Shown in pieces: positions 36,223-44,676 of a stretch of DNA of 64,000 nucleotides. The stretch spans positions 62,001 through 126,000 of the forward strand of contig CAYMPV010000001.1 in the NCBI GenBank assembly GCA_964392305.1, in the 5' to 3' direction. The translations under genes and the position numbers were made by a program. Origin of the DNA: JACKIC01 sp964392305. Lineage in GTDB: Bacteria; Planctomycetota; UBA1135; UBA2386. The notes below the pieces were generated by a model. It saw only the letters and a program-made list of their open reading frames with translations. It was not told the DNA's origin and did no database searches. Every line of letters begins with the position of its first letter. Position 1 is the first letter of the stretch.

Positions 36223-39200
36223 TCAGATGGCGGGGTTGGGGTTGCGCACGCGACCGAGGTAGGTCGTTCGCGGCTTCGTGTTCAGTTCGGACAACAAGCC
36301 GTAGTTGAGGTCGAGCGCCTTGAGCTGGGCGACCTTGCTCGTCGTGTCGATGATGTTGCCGAAGGTGATCGCCTGCGTCGGGCAGGACTGCGCGCAGGCG
36401 GGCAGCACGCGCACTTCGCCGGCGCCGTCACCGACCTTGGTGCCGCTCATCTTGGCGGCGATGCGACCGCCGTTGATGCGCTGCACGCAGAAGGTGCACT
36501 TCTCCATCACGCCGCGGCTGCGCACGGTGACGTCCGGGTTGAACGCCATGCGCTTGGTGTCGGGCACGTTGCCGAGGTAGTCGAGGTAGTTGTAGCGACG
36601 GACCTTGTAGGGGCAGTTGTTGCTGCAGTAGCGCGTGCCGATGCAGCGGTTGTAGACCATGTCGTTGAGCCCGTCGGGGCTGTGCGTGGTCGCGGCCACC
36701 GGGCAAACCGACTCGCAGGGCGCGTTCTCGCACTGCATGCACGGCACCGGCATGTTGGCGACCTGCGGGTCGTCGGCCATCTCCAGGTTGTCGTCGCTGC
36801 GCGAGCTGAAGTAGCGGTCGGCGCGGATCCAGAACATCTCGCGGTTGCGGGCGACCTGGATCTTGCCCACCATCGGGATGTTGTTCTCGGCGACGCAGGC
36901 GACGACACACGCGCTGCAACCGGTGCAGGCGTTGAGGTCGATGACCATGCCCCACTGGTAGGGCGACTTGCGCACTTCGGGGTCGGTGCCGGCCTTGCCC
37001 TTGTCGTAACCGCGCTCGGTCCACAGCGAGTGGTTGAGGTCCTTCTCGACCTTGCCCTGCAGCTGCGCGGCCTGGTCGAGCGGCGACATCTTCGGCGCCC
37101 AGCGCGGGTCGCTGTCGTTGGTCTTCTTGTCGGCCTCACGCACCAGCGCGCGGCCGGCCATGGTGCCGTGTTCCTGCGTGCAGACCAGCGGGTAGGAGCC
37201 GGTGCTGCGGGTCACCGTGGCGCTGGTGACGACCCATTGCGCGCCGGCGGTGCGCAGCGGATAGGCGTTGAAGCCGGTGCCCTTGGCGACCTTGCAATCG
37301 GCGGGCAGCGAACGGCCCCAGCCGAGGTTGATGGTGACGCTGTCGTCGGCGTGGCCGGGCAGCACCCACGCGGGGATCTGCAGGGTCGAGCCGCCGGCCT
37401 CGATCGCGAGGTTGTCGCCGTTGGTGACCCCGAGCTGCGCCGCGGTCGCCATGCTCAGCAGCGCGGCGTTGTCCCAGGTCAGCTTGGTCAACGGGTCCGG
37501 CAGCTCCTGCATCCACGAGTTGTTGGCGAAGCGCCCGTCGAGCATCTTCGGGCAGCCGCGCAGCACCACTTCGATGCCGCTCGACTTGACGAACTGACGC
37601 ACGCCGCCGGCGATACCGGTCGGGCTCACGGTGACGGTCTCGACCGCGAACTGCGAGTTGGCGACGACGCCGTCGTGCAGCGCCTTGGGCCACCAGTTGC
37701 TGTCGAAGTCGGTCGCGCCCGACGCCGTCTGCCAGTGTGCCTTGACCAGGTCGTGGCCGAACACACCGTCGCGCGCGGAGACCAGCCCTTGGTAGTTGGG
37801 TTCCTGGTTGAGGAAGCCGAGGAACTCGAGCACCGACACGCCGCCGTGCAGAGGTGCGATCAGCGGCTGCTGGATCGACACGGTGCCGTCGTGGGCGCGC
37901 ACGTCGCCCCAGCATTCGAGCTCGTGGGCGAGCGGGAAGTGGTAGTCGCAGAGGCGACCGGTCTCGTCGTCGTAGGCGCCGACGTGGATGGTGTGTTTGG
38001 CCTTCTTGGCCTCGAGCAGCTTGCCCAGGCCGAGGTCGGCGGGCGCGTCGTAGGCCGGGTTGCAGCCGAGCACGACCAGCGTGTCGACGGTGCCCGCATC
38101 GAGCGCGTTGCGCAGGTCCTGCACCGACGCGGTGCAGCTGCTGTCCAGACCCGTCGGGCGCGCGGTGTAGGACACCGTCTTGCCGACCGCGCCGAGCTGG
38201 CTGTTGATCGCGTGGGCGATCGCGTGCACGGCGGCCGATTGGCGCGGGCCGGCGATCACGACGCAGCGGCCGTTGGCGGCCATGAGGTCGCGCGCCACTT
38301 CCTTGAGCCAGGTCTTGCCGTTCTTGGTGTAGGTCTGCGAGCTGTGGCTCGACAGCGCGTTGGCGAGTTCGGTGCCGTTGCCGACGCCGATCTCGTTGGC
38401 CAGCGCGAAGGCGGCCGCGGGGATGTCGCTCGCGCGCATGCGGAAGCGGTGGTCCGCCGCCGTGCCCGTGGTCGTGAACGTGGCCTCGACGCAGTAGAGA
38501 CGCGACATCTTGGCGCCCGGCTTCGGTGCGCGGCGGGTCTCGGCCCACTGGCGCGCCTGGCGCAGGTTGTTGCCGTCGGTCTCGAGGAAGTCGCTGTCGA
38601 GCGACACCACCACGTCGGCGTTGGTGAGGTCGTAGTGCGTCGCGACCGGCTTGCCGAACGCCATCTGCGCGCCGGCGATCTCGTTGTCCGCGTGCAGCGC
38701 CGACCAGCCGTGGAAGCGCGCCTTGGGGAAGCTGCTGGTCTTGATGCTGGCGATCAGCGCCTGCACCGCCGGCGACGAGGTCGGCGGCATCAGGATGTGC
38801 AGGCCCTCACCCTGCTTGTTGACCAGATCCTTGAGCAGGCCGGCGTTCTCGTCGTGCCAGAGCGTGTAGAAATCGGCCCAGACGTCGACTTCGTGGTCTT
38901 CGTGAGCGCCGTGACCATGGCCGTCGTGCTCCTCGTGGGCGTGGGCCATGCTGTGCGCGTTGCGCGGCGCGTGGCTGCGGGCCGGATCGTAGAGCTGCAG
39001 CAGTTCGGCCTGCAGGCGCAGGTCGGAGCCGCCCAGGCTGCTCGGGTGATCGGGGTTGCCCTCGATCTTGGTCGGGCGGCCGTCGTTGCTCTTGACCAAG
39101 ACGCCGATGCCGTAGCCGTGGCGGCTCAGCGCCGTCGCGTAGACCTGCGGGATGCCGGGCTTCACGCCTTCGGGCCGCTTGTTGTACGGCAGGATGTGGG

Positions 39201-39486
39201 TCTTGGGCTTGCGGCAGCTGGTCAGGCCGGCGAGTGCCACCGAAGCGGCGACGGCGCTCAGGAAGCCGCGGCGTGAGACCTGATCCGGCGCATCGGTGAT
39301 GCCTTCCGGAAACTCGCGCGAAACCATCTCCTGGAACTCGGGGGAGTTCTCGAGCTCGCCCAGGCTGCGCCAGTAGCGGTTGCTCTCGGTGCTGGTGCCG
39401 TTCATCGGGTTGGAGGCCGCCTGCGGGGAAGCGATCTGCGTAGAAGCGATCTGCGTGGAAGCCATCGGGGTCGGTGCGGTGGTCAT
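36223..39486 (-). CDS. actB: Alternative complex III subunit ActB (molybdopterin-like domain plus iron-sulfur domain)
   Basis: A 1087-residue fused subunit. A twin-arginine signal (S71-RRGFL) near residue 71 is followed by a CISM-type B1 domain without molybdopterin, then the B2 ferredoxin-like domain from about 850. Its four Cys groups are CTGCSACVVAC, CMQCENAPCESVCP, CIGTRYCSNNCP and CTFC/ACAQSCP, matching three 4Fe-4S clusters and one 3Fe-4S in known ActB. It receives electrons from quinol at ActC. A His/Glu-rich insertion (HAHEEHDGHGHGAHEDHE) at about 185 is unusual. The start ATG 39486 overlaps actA by four bases. Confidence 0.95.
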   Translation of the reverse strand: MTTAPTPMASTQIASTQIASPQAASNPMNGTSTESNRYWRSLGELENSPEFQEMVSREFPEGITDAPDQVSRRGFLSAVAASVALAGLTSCRKPKTHILPYNKRPEGVKPGIPQVYATALSRHGYGIGVLVKSNDGRPTKIEGNPDHPSSLGGSDLRLQAELLQLYDPARSHAPRNAHSMAHAHEEHDGHGHGAHEDHEVDVWADFYTLWHDENAGLLKDLVNKQGEGLHILMPPTSSPAVQALIASIKTSSFPKARFHGWSALHADNEIAGAQMAFGKPVATHYDLTNADVVVSLDSDFLETDGNNLRQARQWAETRRAPKPGAKMSRLYCVEATFTTTGTAADHRFRMRASDIPAAAFALANEIGVGNGTELANALSSHSSQTYTKNGKTWLKEVARDLMAANGRCVVIAGPRQSAAVHAIAHAINSQLGAVGKTVSYTARPTGLDSSCTASVQDLRNALDAGTVDTLVVLGCNPAYDAPADLGLGKLLEAKKAKHTIHVGAYDDETGRLCDYHFPLAHELECWGDVRAHDGTVSIQQPLIAPLHGGVSVLEFLGFLNQEPNYQGLVSARDGVFGHDLVKAHWQTASGATDFDSNWWPKALHDGVVANSQFAVETVTVSPTGIAGGVRQFVKSSGIEVVLRGCPKMLDGRFANNSWMQELPDPLTKLTWDNAALLSMATAAQLGVTNGDNLAIEAGGSTLQIPAWVLPGHADDSVTINLGWGRSLPADCKVAKGTGFNAYPLRTAGAQWVVTSATVTRSTGSYPLVCTQEHGTMAGRALVREADKKTNDSDPRWAPKMSPLDQAAQLQGKVEKDLNHSLWTERGYDKGKAGTDPEVRKSPYQWGMVIDLNACTGCSACVVACVAENNIPMVGKIQVARNREMFWIRADRYFSSRSDDNLEMADDPQVANMPVPCMQCENAPCESVCPVAATTHSPDGLNDMVYNRCIGTRYCSNNCPYKVRRYNYLDYLGNVPDTKRMAFNPDVTVRSRGVMEKCTFCVQRINGGRIAAKMSGTKVGDGAGEVRVLPACAQSCPTQAITFGNIIDTTSKVAQLKALDLNYGLLSELNTKPRTTYLGRVRNPNPAI
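39431..39460 (-). repeat. 15-base tandem repeat in the actB leader
   Basis: Two units of GCGATCTGCGTRGAA (39431-39445 and 39446-39460), one mismatch apart, encode ASTQI twice in the disordered N-terminal extension of ActB before the Tat signal. A degenerate third unit may precede them. Confidence 0.8.
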
Positions 39487-40160
39487 CGGTGGCAGGCCGA
39501 GCAGTGGGTCGGGGGGTTGAGCTGGGGCGGCTCTTCGCCCATCCAGTCCAGCCGCTTCTTGGCCGCGGCAATGCTCTCGGCGGTGGGTTGCCAATCCATC
39601 TGGGTGACGGACACTCCCTCGGGGCGGATGTGGCTGCTGGCGTCGCGGTGGCACTCCAGGCACCAGCCCATGCTCAGCGCCTGGTCCTGACGCACGATCT
39701 CCATCTGGTCGACGCGGCCGTGGCAGCTCGTGCAGCCGATGTTCGCGTGCACGTGCACCGCGTGGCTGAAGTAGGCGTAGTCCGGCAGCATGTGGACCTT
39801 GACCCACTCGATCGGCTTGTTGGTCGCCGCGCCGTCGCCGTAGGCCTCACGCAGCGGTGCGAGGAACTGGCTGTCCTTCTTCACATGCAGGTGGCAGCCC
39901 ATGCACGTCGCGTTGTCGGGCACCGTCGCGTGCGGCCCCTCCTCGACCATGCGGTGGCAGTAGCGGCAGTCCATGCCCAGGGTGCCGGCGTGCAGCTTGT
40001 GGCTGTAGGCGATCGGCTGGAAGGGTTGGTAGCCGACGTCCGTGTTCTGCGGCGAGAACCAGTAGTAGACGACGAACACCACACACAGACCGGCCGCCGC
40101 CGCGCCGAGCGCGAGGAAGGCGGGCAGTTTGTTGGTCCACTTGGGGAAGAGGTCGGTCAA
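39483..40160 (-). CDS. actA: Alternative complex III subunit ActA, pentahaem cytochrome c
   Basis: A 225-residue protein from the proposed TTG 40160, with one N-terminal membrane helix (about 13-34) and five C-x-x-C-H sites: CRYCH (65-69), CMGCH (86-90), CTSCH (143-147), CLECH (167-171) and CSACH (220-224, the last haem one residue from the end). It stores and relays electrons in the complex. TTG 40160 gives the family-like start TDLFPKWTNKLPAF and has GGAGG about ten bases upstream; the longer frame starting at TTG 40277 adds a Ser/Arg-rich stretch. It is the first gene of the respiratory block. Confidence 0.88.
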   Translation of the reverse strand: MTDLFPKWTNKLPAFLALGAAAAGLCVVFVVYYWFSPQNTDVGYQPFQPIAYSHKLHAGTLGMDCRYCHRMVEEGPHATVPDNATCMGCHLHVKKDSQFLAPLREAYGDGAATNKPIEWVKVHMLPDYAYFSHAVHVHANIGCTSCHGRVDQMEIVRQDQALSMGWCLECHRDASSHIRPEGVSVTQMDWQPTAESIAAAKKRLDWMGEEPPQLNPPTHCSACHR

Positions 40161-40497
40161 GGCTGGATCCCCTCCGCGGCTGGGGAGGTTGCGGTCGCTT
40201 CGGAGTCGAGCACGCGACGAGGACGCGTCTCGCTGCCGGGGTTCAGAGGGCACAGGGGAGGCAGAAGGCCCAAACAAACCTGTTCACCGTAAGGCGTTGG
40301 CCTTGGGTGAAGGGCGAAGGGAACTTGTGCAGACTGGCCAGAAAGCCCGACCCCTCTAAAAGAACGACCCCCCCGGGTCAATTTCAGACTTGCGAGAAAC
40401 GGTCTTGAAAAGGGTGGAGAGCTCGTCGAGGCGTCGCGCAATCCGGTCACCGGACCGCTCTTCGGAGCCTTTGGGCACGGTTCGTCGCGGCCGTGGG
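40161..40497. promoter_or_regulatory. Upstream region of the respiratory block, 337 bases
   Basis: No gene visible. On the minus strand TTGACC (40381-40376) is followed by a 15-17-base spacer, including a 7-G tract, and the AT-rich TTTAGAGG (40360-40353), a possible weak promoter for actA-F and the oxidase genes. The leader would then be about 190 bases. The upstream SGNH gene ends at 40498 on the same strand, so transcripts may also read through. Confidence 0.3.
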
Positions 40498-41646
40498 TCA
40501 GCGCCGCAGATGCGTGGCCACGAACGGCGCGATCAGCGTGGTCGCGAGGCGCTGCGCGGTCGGGTTGGCGTGCATGTCGGCGGGCGTCACCCACAGCTTC
40601 TCGGGCTCGTTGCCGGCCAGTGCCGGTAGCACGTCCAAGAACGGCAAGTTGTTGTCGGAGCAGAACTTGCCCACCATCTGGTGCAGCTTGGCAAACGGGT
40701 AATGCGAGTCCGGCCCCAGGCCTTGCAAGAACGGCCACAAGACGATCATCAGGGGGATCTCCCGCTCGTCGCACCACGCCTTCATGGCGACCAGGGAGCG
40801 CTGCGGGGTGCCTTGGGACCACATCGCGGCGAAGGGTTTGTCGTCACCGTAGAGCTGGCTGCGGGTCCCCGCGTCCTCGGGCAGGTCGAGCAGCAGCTGC
40901 ACGTAGTCGATCTTCGGGTCGAGTTCGAGCGGGCTGCGACCGACCGCGCGCAACAGCAGGTCCATCGTGTGCATGCCGGTGCGCGGTGTCGGCCCCTGCA
41001 CGAACAGACCGCTGCTCGGGATCAGGTCGTTCAGACAGATCGTGACGATCACGGCGTCGGGTTGCAGCTTGCCGAAGCGATGCCGCAGCCCCCACTCGTA
41101 CTCGTCGACGCAAAGAGCGCCGGCGGCGCCGCAGTTCACCGTGCGCACGTCGAGCTGGGCGGTGCGCAGATCGTTCTCGAGCAGCCGCACCCAGCACAGT
41201 TCCTCGGGCACGCCCCAGCCGAACGTGAACGAGTCGCCGATGCAGACGATGCGTCGCTGGCCCGGCGGCTTGGCGTCGATCATCTCGGGGCGTTCGCGCA
41301 GACCGAGGTCGTTGATGCGCACCAGCACGCGACCTTGTTCGTCGAGCCAGTCGTTGCCGAGCACGTCGTTGTCGCCGTAGCGCAGGTAGAAGCTCCTGCC
41401 CGGGGCGAACATGTAGCGCAGCCGCGGCCTCTGGTCAGGGGCCACCGGCACGACGAAGCCGCGCGCGGCTGCCGCAGCGAGATCCGCGACCGGTTCGCCA
41501 TCGAGCGTTTCGAACGAGAGACGACCCAGCGGCAACGGTGGTCGCCAGAACAGGCGCAGCCCGAGTTCGACCAGCAACAACCCCCCCACCAGGGCGAACG
41601 TGCCAGCGATCAGCCCGAAGAGCAGCCTGGGTCGTCGCTTCTTCAT
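40498..41646 (-). CDS. SGNH-type hydrolase/acyltransferase with N-terminal membrane helix (copy 1)
   Basis: A 382-residue protein anchored by a helix at about 8-31. The SGNH plan follows: block I CIGDSFTFGWG with G137-D-S139, block III CLNDL, and a C-terminal ADMHAN with D357 and H359. The D-x-H arrangement is as in AlgJ/AlgX-type alginate acetyltransferases and differs from D-x-x-H esterases. Activity may therefore be deacylation or acyl transfer on a surface glycan. It lies eight bases after copy 2 on the same strand. Substrate unknown. Confidence 0.75.
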   Translation of the reverse strand: MKKRRPRLLFGLIAGTFALVGGLLLVELGLRLFWRPPLPLGRLSFETLDGEPVADLAAAAARGFVVPVAPDQRPRLRYMFAPGRSFYLRYGDNDVLGNDWLDEQGRVLVRINDLGLRERPEMIDAKPPGQRRIVCIGDSFTFGWGVPEELCWVRLLENDLRTAQLDVRTVNCGAAGALCVDEYEWGLRHRFGKLQPDAVIVTICLNDLIPSSGLFVQGPTPRTGMHTMDLLLRAVGRSPLELDPKIDYVQLLLDLPEDAGTRSQLYGDDKPFAAMWSQGTPQRSLVAMKAWCDEREIPLMIVLWPFLQGLGPDSHYPFAKLHQMVGKFCSDNNLPFLDVLPALAGNEPEKLWVTPADMHANPTAQRLATTLIAPFVATHLRR

Positions 41647-41653
41647 CGTGTCC

Positions 41654-43003
41654 TCAGCGCCCCGCGCGCGCGGCGAGCCGTTCGAGCACGAACGCGGCCA
41701 GCGCCGGCGTCACCAGTTCCTGAGCGAGTTCGTTGGGATGCATGTCGGCGGGGCTGACCCACAGCGTCTCGTGCGCGACCTCACGCAGGGTCGGCAGCAG
41801 GTCGAGTGCGGCGATGCCTTCTCGTGCGCAGAACTCCAGGACCAGCTGATGCATCTTCGTGAACGGATAGTCGCGGTGTTCGCCGAGCCCCTGCAGCAGC
41901 GGCCAGACCACCACACACAGTTCGCTGTCGTGTTCGCGACACCAAGAGTGCATGTCGCGCAGCGCCTGCTGCGGCCCGCCGCCGGCCCAGTACATCGACC
42001 GCGTCTCGTGTTTGCCGGTGTAGTAGACGTGGTCGTCGGGCAGGTCGAGCAGTTCCTGCACCCAGTCGCGGGACGGATCCAGGTCGAGCGCCTGCCCACC
42101 GAGCAGCCGGCGGTGCATGTCGCGCAACAGCCCCGAGTCCATCCACCAGGCGCGCGCTTCGGGCGGCACTTCGGCGTCGGGCAGCGCCTCGGGCCGGAAG
42201 TGGCACAGGCGGCCGTTGGTGACCAGCAGGTCGTTGAGGCACAGCGTCACCAGCACGAGGTCGGGCGCGAACCGGCCGTGGCGATGTTCGAGCGCGAGCG
42301 CGTACTCGTCGACGTAGGCCGAACCCGTGCCGCCGCCGTTGATCACCTCTACAGCCGGCCGATCTAGGCGCAGGCGCTGCTCGACCAGGACCGGCCAGCT
42401 GTGGTCGCGGCGCACGCCCCAGGCCAGCGTCAGTGAGTCACCAAGGCAGACAATCCGTTCGCTGCCGGCGGGCTTGGCCAGCGTCAGGTCGTCGCGGTCG
42501 CGCAGGCCGAAGCGGTTGAAGCGCAGTTCGACGCAGCCGTCCGCGTCGAAGTACGGCTGCTGCGGCCCGCGGTAGCAGATGAAGAAGCTCGAGTCCGGAC
42601 GCCAGGTGACGTTGCCCTGCAGATCGTCGCGCGGCATGCGGTAGCCGGTGCCGAACCAATCTTCGTAATTGCCTGGCTCGGGCGTCTTCTCGATCGGCAC
42701 GTTGGCGAGTTCGGGCCGTGGCCACGGCACCTGCGTGTCGAGGCGGAACCGCAGCTGCTCTTCGGGAGTCGGCCGGTCGGGCAGCGCCCAGCGATCCGCG
42801 GTGCGGAAGTACATCACCTGGGCGCTGCCTGAGTCGCCCGTGAGACCGGCCTCGCGCAGCAACGCCCACGTCGCGAACAGGCCGACGAAGAACAGCGTCA
42901 CGTGCAGCAGCTTCTTGAACACGGGACGACAGTTCGGGTGACGGTTGAGGGTCTTGCCAGCCGCGATCACGTTCTCGCCGGTCGGTTGTTTCGTCCTTGG
43001 CAT
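41654..43003 (-). CDS. SGNH-type hydrolase/acyltransferase with N-terminal membrane helix (copy 2)
   Basis: A 449-residue paralogue of the neighbouring copy 1 with the same order: a membrane helix at about 30-50, a central CLGDSLTLAWG serine motif, CLNDLL, a conserved LPEDAGT/LPDDHVY-type loop, VVWPLLQGLG(E/P), and ADMHPNE. Copies 1 and 2 align throughout their second half, so they arose by duplication. The N-terminal region of copy 2 is longer. The start ATG 43003 (MPRTKQPT) faces copy 3 across 191 bases. Confidence 0.75.
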   Translation of the reverse strand: MPRTKQPTGENVIAAGKTLNRHPNCRPVFKKLLHVTLFFVGLFATWALLREAGLTGDSGSAQVMYFRTADRWALPDRPTPEEQLRFRLDTQVPWPRPELANVPIEKTPEPGNYEDWFGTGYRMPRDDLQGNVTWRPDSSFFICYRGPQQPYFDADGCVELRFNRFGLRDRDDLTLAKPAGSERIVCLGDSLTLAWGVRRDHSWPVLVEQRLRLDRPAVEVINGGGTGSAYVDEYALALEHRHGRFAPDLVLVTLCLNDLLVTNGRLCHFRPEALPDAEVPPEARAWWMDSGLLRDMHRRLLGGQALDLDPSRDWVQELLDLPDDHVYYTGKHETRSMYWAGGGPQQALRDMHSWCREHDSELCVVVWPLLQGLGEHRDYPFTKMHQLVLEFCAREGIAALDLLPTLREVAHETLWVSPADMHPNELAQELVTPALAAFVLERLAARAGR

Positions 43004-43140
43004 CGAACGCTCGCGGGTTCGCGCCTCGGCTGCCCGACGGCCCGGTCGCCGGTGCAGCATACTTTCTGGCGTTGCTGTTGCGCGCTCCGATCGATCTCCG
43101 CGTCGCGCGGTTCGGGTGGTGTCCGCCGACGTCGGGGGCG

Positions 43141-43168
43141 TTGGCACCATTGCCGCAGCTGATAGCAT
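43141..43168 (+). promoter_or_regulatory. Candidate promoter of SGNH copy 3
   Basis: TTGGCA (43141-43146), a 16-base spacer, and TAGCAT (43163-43168) lie 26 bases before the ATG at 43195. The -10 belongs to the TAGnnT pattern seen elsewhere in the window. Confidence 0.45.
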
Positions 43169-43194
43169 GCCCCGGTCCTCGATCGCCTCATTGC

Positions 43195-44493
43195 ATGCCG
43201 GAGAGACGAACACCACGAAAGCGGTCGTTGCGCTGGTTTCTCGGCGCGGGTCTCGTGGTCTTGGTGCCGGCGCTGTTCGTCGTGGACACGATGCTGGCTC
43301 GGGGGCGCGGCTGGGAGCCTCAGGGGTTGGTCGAATCCACGGTTTCCTGGCTGAGCCTGGCCGCTCTGGCAGTTGCGTTGTTGCTCGTGTCCTTGCAGCG
43401 CAGTTCGCGCTGGGTGGCGCGGAACTGGCCGAAGGCCTTCGTGCTGGTGCTCGCGTTCGCCGTGTTCTGGATCGTGCCCGAGGTGGCGTTGGCCGGGCCG
43501 CCGATCTACTTCTGGCCGAAGGCCCGGACCGTGGTGCTCCAGCCTGATGCCGCGATCTTGCCCGGGATCAGCGGCGAGTCACGGTTCTCCATCAACACGA
43601 GGTACTTCCGCGGCGACGAGCCGGACCGAGCCGACGTCCTGATCCTGTGCATCGGCGGCAGTACGACGGAGTGTCTGTATCTGGATGACAGCGAGGCCTG
43701 GCCGATGTTGCTGCAGCACGGCCTGAACGCCCGCGTGCGCGACCGGGGTTCGATCTGGGTGGGCAATGCGGGCAAGAGCGGCATGACCACGATCGAGCAT
43801 CTGCAGCTCGTCGAGAACACCCAGGCGATGGCAGGCATCCAGGTCGCGGTGCTGATGATCGGGATCAACGACCTGCAGTTCTTCGGTCTGGCAGCCGGTG
43901 ACCCGGCGATGCACAACAAGTCGACAGCGCCTCTGTGGGATGCCAACCCGTGGGTCGCTCTGCTCCACAGGGTCAAAGGCAAGGCGGCGGCGGGCGATCC
44001 GCGCGCCTTCATCCAGGATCTGCGTGGGGAGATGTACGCGGCCATGCGCCTGCGACGGCAGCAGGCGCCGAAGACGGGTCAACTCCCGGATCTCGATCAG
44101 GCCGTGCTGCAGTACCGTGAACGCGTCGCCGCGATCGTCGAGCAGTTGGCGGCACGCGGTGTCCACGTCGTGCTCATGGGGCAACCGACCTCCTGGGCGG
44201 CTGCGGACCCGGCGGTCGAGAGCCTGCTCTGGTTCGGCTGGAACCAGGATCGATCCGTCTACTTCCAGCGTGAGACGATGACGGAGGCGATGCGTCGCTT
44301 CAACGAAGCCGTCGCCGAAGTGGCCAGGGAACGCGGGGTCGACTACGTCGATGTGCAGGCCCTCTGCGGTCGCGCCGAGTTGTTCTACGACGACTGCCAC
44401 TGGAATGAAGCTGGTGCCAGGGCGGTTGCGGGGTTGTTGGTCGAAGCGCTCGTGCCCCGCCTGGAAGAATGGTTCGAGCCCACGCGGCGATGA
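43195..44493 (+). CDS. SGNH-type protein with two or three membrane helices (copy 3)
   Basis: A 432-residue protein in the opposite direction to copies 1 and 2. It begins with a basic segment, then hydrophobic helices (FLGAGLVVLVPALFVVDTML; LSLAALAVALLLVSLQ; FVLVLAFAVFWIVPEVALAG). The soluble part has block I CIGGSTTECL (GGS instead of GDS), block III IGINDLQFFG and DDCHWNEAG with D-x-H-W, again as in AlgJ/AlgX. Only the motifs are shared with copies 1 and 2. It precedes the carbamoyltransferase gene by 183 bases. The start 43195 follows a good promoter match; the open frame extends to 42997. Confidence 0.75.
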   Translation: MPERRTPRKRSLRWFLGAGLVVLVPALFVVDTMLARGRGWEPQGLVESTVSWLSLAALAVALLLVSLQRSSRWVARNWPKAFVLVLAFAVFWIVPEVALAGPPIYFWPKARTVVLQPDAAILPGISGESRFSINTRYFRGDEPDRADVLILCIGGSTTECLYLDDSEAWPMLLQHGLNARVRDRGSIWVGNAGKSGMTTIEHLQLVENTQAMAGIQVAVLMIGINDLQFFGLAAGDPAMHNKSTAPLWDANPWVALLHRVKGKAAAGDPRAFIQDLRGEMYAAMRLRRQQAPKTGQLPDLDQAVLQYRERVAAIVEQLAARGVHVVLMGQPTSWAAADPAVESLLWFGWNQDRSVYFQRETMTEAMRRFNEAVAEVARERGVDYVDVQALCGRAELFYDDCHWNEAGARAVAGLLVEALVPRLEEWFEPTRR

Positions 44494-44544
44494 CCCTGTC
44501 GACCCGTATTCGCAGGGTGGGATTCGTCCGGTGGTATCGAGCGA

Positions 44545-44609
44545 TAGACTCCGCCTCCCGGCCCTCGTCTGCCCATGATTTGGTGCAGCCTGCTGTCAGG
44601 CGATAGTCT
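44545..44609 (+). promoter_or_regulatory. Two candidate -10 elements before the carbamoyltransferase gene
   Basis: TAGACT at 44545-44550 and TAGTCT at 44604-44609 are each preceded by GCGA. The second has TTGGTG (44580-44585) at an 18-base spacing and is the better promoter; it would start transcription about 60 bases before ATG 44677. Confidence 0.4.
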
Positions 44610-44676
44610 TGCCCGACCCTTCGGCGCCGCGCCGCCCGCTCGTCGTCCCTGTTCGCCGCTGCCGCTTCCCGTCACC

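Noticed and set aside
44472..44484. tRNA T-loop-like GGTTCGAGCCC
   Set aside because: It lies inside the SGNH copy 3 reading frame and has no acceptor or anticodon stem around it.
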